From assembly GCA_945952425.1 (NCBI GenBank), contig CAMFIX010000068.1, forward strand, positions 1 through 10,182: a stretch of DNA of 10,182 nt, read 5' to 3'. The first letter of the stretch is position 1; each line of letters begins with the position of its first letter. The position numbers and the translations under genes were made by a program. Under the pieces are notes generated by a model. The model saw nothing but the letters and a program-made list of their open reading frames with translations, made no database searches and had not been told where the DNA came from. This document shows, in pieces, positions 5,493 through 10,182 of the stretch. Source of the stretch: an uncultured Pseudorhodobacter sp. (GTDB lineage: Bacteria > Pseudomonadota > Alphaproteobacteria > Rhodobacterales > Rhodobacteraceae).

Positions 5493-6758
5493 ATGAAACT
5501 GATCCCGAGCGCGGCCCTGCTTGCCGCCTTCGCCCTGACGGCGGGGCTCGCCCAGGCCGACACCGTCCTGTCGGTGCTGGCCGATGGCAATGCCGAAACC
5601 GTGGCCGCGCTGGATGCGCTGACCAAGGCCTATACCGCCGCCCATCCCGACATCACCTTCGAAATCGAGACCCATCCCGGCGGCGCCGATGGCGACAACA
5701 TGGTGAAGACCCGTCTCGCGACCGGCGAGGGCGGCGACATCATCCAGTACAACTCCGGCTCGCTCTTCCAGGCGCTGGACCCGGTGAAGAACCTGGCCGA
5801 CCTGTCCGACATCCAGGCCAATGTCATCGACAGTTTCAAGACCGTGGTGACCGCTTCGGATGGCACCGTGCGCGGCGTGCCCTTCGGCGCGGCCATGGGC
5901 GGCGGCATCTATTACAACAAGAAAATCTATGCCGACCTTGGGCTTAGCGTGCCCAAGACCTGGGCCGAGTTCATGGCCAACAACGAAAAGATCAAGGCCG
6001 CCGGCAAGGTCGCCGTGGCCGAGACCTTCGGCGACACCTGGACCTCGCAGCTGTTCGTCCTGGCCGATTTCTTCAACGTCCAGGCCGAAGTCCCGAATTT
6101 CGCCGCCGATTACACCGCCAACAAGGCGAAATACGCCTCCACCCCGGCCGCGATGCGCGGGTTCGAACACCTGGAAGAGGTCTTCAAGGGCGGCTACATG
6201 AACGAGGACTTCGGCGCCGCCAAGTTCGACGACGGCGTCCGGATGGTGGCGACCGGCGAGGCCGCGCATTACCCGATGCTGACCTTCGCCTTGGGCAACA
6301 TCAAGCAGAACTTCCCCGACAATGTGAACGACGTGGGCTTCTTCGCCCAGCCCGGCCCGGATGCCGCCAAGAACGGGCTGACCGTCTGGATGCCCGCCGC
6401 GCTTTACGTGCCTGCCGCCTCGAAACACGTCGCCGAAGCCAAGGCCTTCCTCGCCTATGTCGCCTCGGTCGATGGCTGCAACGAGATGATCAAGGCCAAT
6501 GGCGCGACCGGCCCCTACCTGATCAAGGACTGCAAACTGCCCGCCGACGTGCCGCCCTCGGTCGCCGACATGCTGCCCTATTTCCAGAACGGCGCGACCG
6601 CCCCGGCGCTGGAGTTCCTCTCGCCGATCAAGGGCCCGGCGCTGGAGCAGATCACGGTCGAAGTGGGCTCGGGCATCCGTCCGGCCGCCGAGGCCGCCGG
6701 GCTTTACGACCAGGACGTCGAAAAGCAGGCCAAGCAGCTCGGTCTGCCGAACTGGTAA
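5493..6758 (+). CDS. ABC transporter sugar-binding protein (CUT1 family, SBP type 1)
   Basis: The periplasmic receptor that captures the sugar and delivers it to the two permeases encoded downstream. It has 421 residues, usual for oligosaccharide-binding proteins of the MalE/UgpB kind. The start is set by a strong GGAGGAG (5481-5487) five bases before the ATG. Residues 1-22 are a signal peptide ending in AQA, with the mature protein starting at Asp23 (DTVLSVLADGNAETV). Family landmarks are the GGDIIQYNSGSLFQAL stretch after about residue 79, VRGVPFGAAMGGGIYYNKKIYADLGLSVPKTW at about 125-156, and the C-terminal SPIKGPALEQI. Cys329 and Cys347 are close together and could form a disulphide. The neighbouring rhamnosidase suggests a rhamnose-containing oligosaccharide or glycoside as ligand, but no residue I can see proves it. 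Confidence 0.92.
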   Translation: MKLIPSAALLAAFALTAGLAQADTVLSVLADGNAETVAALDALTKAYTAAHPDITFEIETHPGGADGDNMVKTRLATGEGGDIIQYNSGSLFQALDPVKNLADLSDIQANVIDSFKTVVTASDGTVRGVPFGAAMGGGIYYNKKIYADLGLSVPKTWAEFMANNEKIKAAGKVAVAETFGDTWTSQLFVLADFFNVQAEVPNFAADYTANKAKYASTPAAMRGFEHLEEVFKGGYMNEDFGAAKFDDGVRMVATGEAAHYPMLTFALGNIKQNFPDNVNDVGFFAQPGPDAAKNGLTVWMPAALYVPAASKHVAEAKAFLAYVASVDGCNEMIKANGATGPYLIKDCKLPADVPPSVADMLPYFQNGATAPALEFLSPIKGPALEQITVEVGSGIRPAAEAAGLYDQDVEKQAKQLGLPNW

Positions 6759-6779
6759 GACCAAACCGCGCCCGAAGGA

Positions 6780-6801
6780 GGCCCCCGGCGTCGCGGGGGC
6801 C
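6780..6801 (+). terminator. Strong intercistronic hairpin (attenuator or 3'-end stabiliser) after the binding-protein gene
   Basis: GGCCCCCG (6780-6787) and CGGGGGCC (6794-6801) form a perfect 8-bp, nearly all-GC stem with a 6-base loop, 21 bases after the stop codon. There is no T tract. It lies in a 120-base gap, the largest inside this operon. In many binding-protein-dependent operons such a structure protects the binding-protein message and reduces read-through into the permease genes. The rest of the gap (6802-6878) shows no clear feature. Confidence 0.6.
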
Positions 6802-6878
6802 GCCCTGCGCCCGAAGCCACGGGCTTTGCAAACCCTGCCCCCCGGCGCATCCTGACGTCGTTCCCTTCGCGAGGCTCC

Positions 6879-7742
6879 ATGACCCGCCGACGCTCTCCCT
6901 ATCCCTATTGGTTCGTCCTGCCGGCGGCGGTGGTCTTCACCGTGCTGTTCCTGGTGCCGACGCTGGCGAGCCTGTGGTTCTCGCTGACGCGCTGGGATCT
7001 CTTCACCGCCAGCTTCATCGGGCTGGACAATTACCGGCAGTTCTTCAAAGAGCCCTTCCTGGTGCAAGGCCTTGTGAACACGGTGATTTATGCCGCCCTC
7101 ACCTCGGTGTCGAAATCGGTTCTGGGGCTCCTTTTGGCCGTGCTTCTGACCAGCGGCATCCTGTGGCAGAGCTTTCTGCGCGCAGTCATCTTCTTTCCGG
7201 TGCTGGTCTCGACCATCGGTGTCGGCATCACCTTTACCGCGCTGATGCATCCGACGCGCGGCGCGATCAATATAGGCCTGGCGGCGATCGGCATCCATGG
7301 GCCGGCCTGGCTCAGCAACCCCGAACTAGCGCTCTATTCCGTCGCCTTCATCGACCTGTGGAAAGGAATCGGCCTGGCGACGCTGATCTATATCGCGGGG
7401 CTCGCCGCGATTTCGCCCGATTATTACGAGGCCGCCCGGATCGACGGCGCGACCCGGGTGCAGCAGTTCTGGCGCGTGACCGTGCCCCTGGTGCGGCCCG
7501 CGACCGTGACCGTCGTCACCCTGTCGCTGATCGGCGGCTTGCGGTCTTTCGACATCATCTGGGCCACGACGCGGGGCGGGCCAGGCTTCGCCTCCGACGT
7601 GCTGGCCTCGGTGATTTACAAGCAATATCAAGCAGGTTTCTATGGGCTGGCCACGGCAGGCAACGTGATCCTCTTCGCGCTGATCGCCCTGATCATCCTG
7701 CCGCTGACCTGGTGGTTCAACAAGCGGGAGATCGACCTGTGA
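6879..7742 (+). CDS. ABC transporter permease, MalF/UgpA type (CUT1)
   Basis: An inner-membrane subunit that forms half of the translocation channel. It has 287 residues and six likely transmembrane helices (about 11-34, 65-92, 99-122, 150-176, 204-226 and 258-280). The N-terminus is short, without the extra MalF helices. The EAA loop that docks on the ATPase is present as YEAARIDGATRVQQFWRVTV from residue 183, with Glu184 and Gly190 at the conserved positions, followed by PLVRP. The ATG at 6879 has only a modest GAGG four bases upstream, weaker than that of the binding-protein gene. Its stop codon overlaps the GTG start of the next permease gene, so the two should be translationally coupled and assemble as a heterodimer. 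Confidence 0.92.
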   Translation: MTRRRSPYPYWFVLPAAVVFTVLFLVPTLASLWFSLTRWDLFTASFIGLDNYRQFFKEPFLVQGLVNTVIYAALTSVSKSVLGLLLAVLLTSGILWQSFLRAVIFFPVLVSTIGVGITFTALMHPTRGAINIGLAAIGIHGPAWLSNPELALYSVAFIDLWKGIGLATLIYIAGLAAISPDYYEAARIDGATRVQQFWRVTVPLVRPATVTVVTLSLIGGLRSFDIIWATTRGGPGFASDVLASVIYKQYQAGFYGLATAGNVILFALIALIILPLTWWFNKREIDL

Positions 7743-8563
7743 CCCGCCGCCAGCGCAACTCCGGCCTGATCGCAATGGCCGTCGCCTTCGTCATCTTCAT
7801 CCTGCCCTTCGCCTTCACCTTCCTGATGGCGGTGAAGACCAAGAAGGAGGCGGCGCTGATGCTGTTCTCCTGGCCCACGGAATGGCACTTCTGGGACAAT
7901 TTCACCGAGGTGATCCAGGCGCGCAACTATATGCTTTTGCTGGCCTATTTCAACTCCACCGTCATCACCGTCGCGGCGGTTTCGGGCCTGATCGTCATGG
8001 GCGCCATGGTGGGCTATGTCCTGCAGCGCAGGCCCTCGGGCTGGAACAAGGTGATCTATGCCGGCGTGCTGATGGGGCTGATCGTGCCGCCCGCGGTGGT
8101 GCCGACGATCTGGGTGCTGCAGGGGCTCGGCCTTTTCAAATCGCTGACCGGCATGGTGCTGATCCAGATCGCCTATGGCCTGGCCTTTTCGGTGCTGCTG
8201 TATCGGTCGTTCATCGCGACCATCCCGCGCGACCTGGACGAGGCTGCGATCATCGACGGCGCCAAGCCCTGGGCGATCTTCTTCAAGGTCATCCTGCCGC
8301 TGTTGAAGCCCGTCACCGTGACGCTGATCACCGTGCAATCCATCGCGATCTTCAACGATTTCACCAACCCGCTGTACTACCTGCCGGGGAAAGAGAACGT
8401 GACCGTCCAGCTGACACTCTTCAACTTTCAAAGCCAGTTCCAGAGCCAGTTCAACCTGTTGTTCATGAACATCCTGCTGGTCACCATCCCGCCGCTGATC
8501 GTCTTCGTCTTCTTCAACCGTCAGATCGTCGCAGGCATGACCGCCGGCGCGGTGAAAGGCTGA
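7739..8563 (+). CDS. ABC transporter permease, MalG/UgpE type (CUT1)
   Basis: The second channel subunit, 274 residues. I place the start at GTG 7739 because it overlaps the preceding stop in the typical GTGA arrangement, because GGGAG (7726-7730) lies eight bases upstream, and because the protein then begins with a basic cap (MTRRQRNSG) ahead of helix 1. The frame is open far upstream, but only as a shadow of the first permease gene. Helices lie at about 11-32, 72-94, 105-127, 139-158, 190-206 and 241-260. The EAA loop reads DEAAIIDGAKPWAIFFKVI from residue 167, with Glu168 and Gly174, followed by LPLLKP. The end FNRQIVAGMTAGAVKG is the characteristic C-terminus of MalG-like proteins. It is followed after three bases by the ATPase gene. 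Confidence 0.93.
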   Translation: MTRRQRNSGLIAMAVAFVIFILPFAFTFLMAVKTKKEAALMLFSWPTEWHFWDNFTEVIQARNYMLLLAYFNSTVITVAAVSGLIVMGAMVGYVLQRRPSGWNKVIYAGVLMGLIVPPAVVPTIWVLQGLGLFKSLTGMVLIQIAYGLAFSVLLYRSFIATIPRDLDEAAIIDGAKPWAIFFKVILPLLKPVTVTLITVQSIAIFNDFTNPLYYLPGKENVTVQLTLFNFQSQFQSQFNLLFMNILLVTIPPLIVFVFFNRQIVAGMTAGAVKG

Positions 8564-8566
8564 CCC

Positions 8567-9540
<974 letters not shown>

Positions 9541-9544
<4 letters not shown>

Positions 9545-10182
9545 GCCGCCCGCAAGGCGCCACCGGACTCGATGCGGAAGACCGCGACGACTTCGGCAAG
9601 GTCGCGCGATTGCGCCCGCAGCGCCAGGCAGGACTCCGTCGTCTCCTGCGCCATGGCAGCATTTTTCTGCGTCACCTGGTCCAGCTGACCGACGCCGAGG
9701 TTGATTTCGCCGACCGCCGCCGATTGCGCCCCGGCGCCCTTGGCGATTCCGGTGATCAGCTGGGTGATGTTCTGCACCCGCCCGACGATCTTCGAAAGCG
9801 CCGCGCCGGCATTGCTGACCAGCTCCACCCCGCGATCGACCTGCTGGGCCGAGCCGTTGATCAGCGACTTGATCTCGCGCGCCGCCTCAGAGGAGCGTTG
9901 CGCGAGAGCCCGCACTTCGCTGGCCACGACCGCAAAGCCGCGCCCCGCCTCGCCGGCCCGCGCGGCCTCTACCCCGGCATTCAGCGCCAGGAGGTTGGTC
10001 TGGAAGGCGATGTCGTCGATCACCCCGATGATGGTGGAAATCTGCCCCGAAAACCGCTTGATGTCCTGCATCGCCGCCACCGCGCTTTCGACCACGGCGC
10101 CGGACTGCGTCGCCTCGGCCTCGGCGGAATGCACGATGCCCTCGACCTCTTGCGTCGATTGCGCGGCCGACCGGACGTTGGA
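9541..10182 (-). CDS. Methyl-accepting chemotaxis protein, C-terminal signalling domain (5' end outside window)
   Basis: The last 213 residues of a chemoreceptor that controls the CheA kinase. The frame runs open past the right edge; a GTG at 10134 is internal, not the start. The hairpin tip that binds CheA and CheW is plain: IDDIAFQTNLLALNAGVEAA, then RAGEAGRGFAVVASEVRALAQRSS and EAAREIK. The flanking arms are the long coiled-coil with Gln/Glu-rich methylation-type sites (for example SAAQSTQEVEG). One residue in the tip differs from the enteric consensus (NAGVEAARAGE rather than NAAVEAARAGE), which is common in alphaproteobacteria. The C-terminus VFRIESGGALRAA lacks the NWETF-type pentapeptide that tethers CheR/CheB. 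The sensor region is not visible, so ligand and location (membrane or cytoplasm) are unknown, and any link to the rhamnoside locus is only by position. Confidence 0.95.

Noticed and set aside
5316..7298. Long minus-strand open frame of 660 codons opposite the binding-protein gene
   Set aside because: It reads as His/Gly/Arg-rich low-complexity sequence, a shadow of the high-GC third codon positions of the real plus-strand genes. The binding-protein and permease genes on the plus strand are unmistakable.

Overview
The window is 10.2 kb of high-GC chromosome from an alphaproteobacterium, most likely Rhodobacter-like (Rhodobacterales). That placement is an inference. It rests on codon and base usage, on the wording of the UvrB and chemoreceptor sequences, on two small proteins that resemble Rhodobacteraceae family-specific hypotheticals, and on a CtrA-type TTAA-N7-TTAAC box. 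I see no RNA genes, insertion sequences, phage genes, CRISPR arrays or other signs of a mobile element; coding density is high and no gap between genes exceeds 150 bases.

Layout. The left end (1-588) is the C-terminal part of uvrB. Next come two plus-strand orphan genes: a secreted glycine-zipper protein (696-1349) and a 64-residue two-helix membrane protein (1498-1692). The latter converges, by a shared CTAG, on a small minus-strand lipoprotein (1689-1979). From 2024 to 9544 lies one sugar-utilisation locus: a minus-strand LacI-family regulator, a divergent intergenic region with a clear 16-bp palindrome, then a plus-strand operon. The operon encodes a cytoplasmic GH78 alpha-L-rhamnosidase, a periplasmic sugar-binding protein, two MalF/MalG-type permeases and a MalK/UgpC-type ATPase. 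The right end (9541-10182) is the C-terminal signalling half of a methyl-accepting chemotaxis protein on the minus strand, which also meets the operon through a shared CTAG.

How the genes work together (inference). The CUT1-type ABC importer probably brings a rhamnose-containing oligosaccharide or glycoside intact into the cytoplasm. There the rhamnosidase, which has no export signal, removes terminal alpha-L-rhamnose. The LacI-type protein most likely represses the operon through the palindrome at 3103-3118, and is released by the imported sugar or a breakdown product. No rhamnose-catabolic enzymes (isomerase, dehydrogenase, kinase, aldolase) are in the window, so the later steps must be encoded elsewhere. 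A hairpin between the binding-protein gene and the first permease gene fits the usual higher output of the binding protein.

Nothing here is a clearly new kind of system. The points most worth a second look are the pairing of an importer with an intracellular rhamnosidase, the operator palindrome, the CtrA-type box beside the small lipoprotein gene, and the repeated CTAG stop-codon overlaps.
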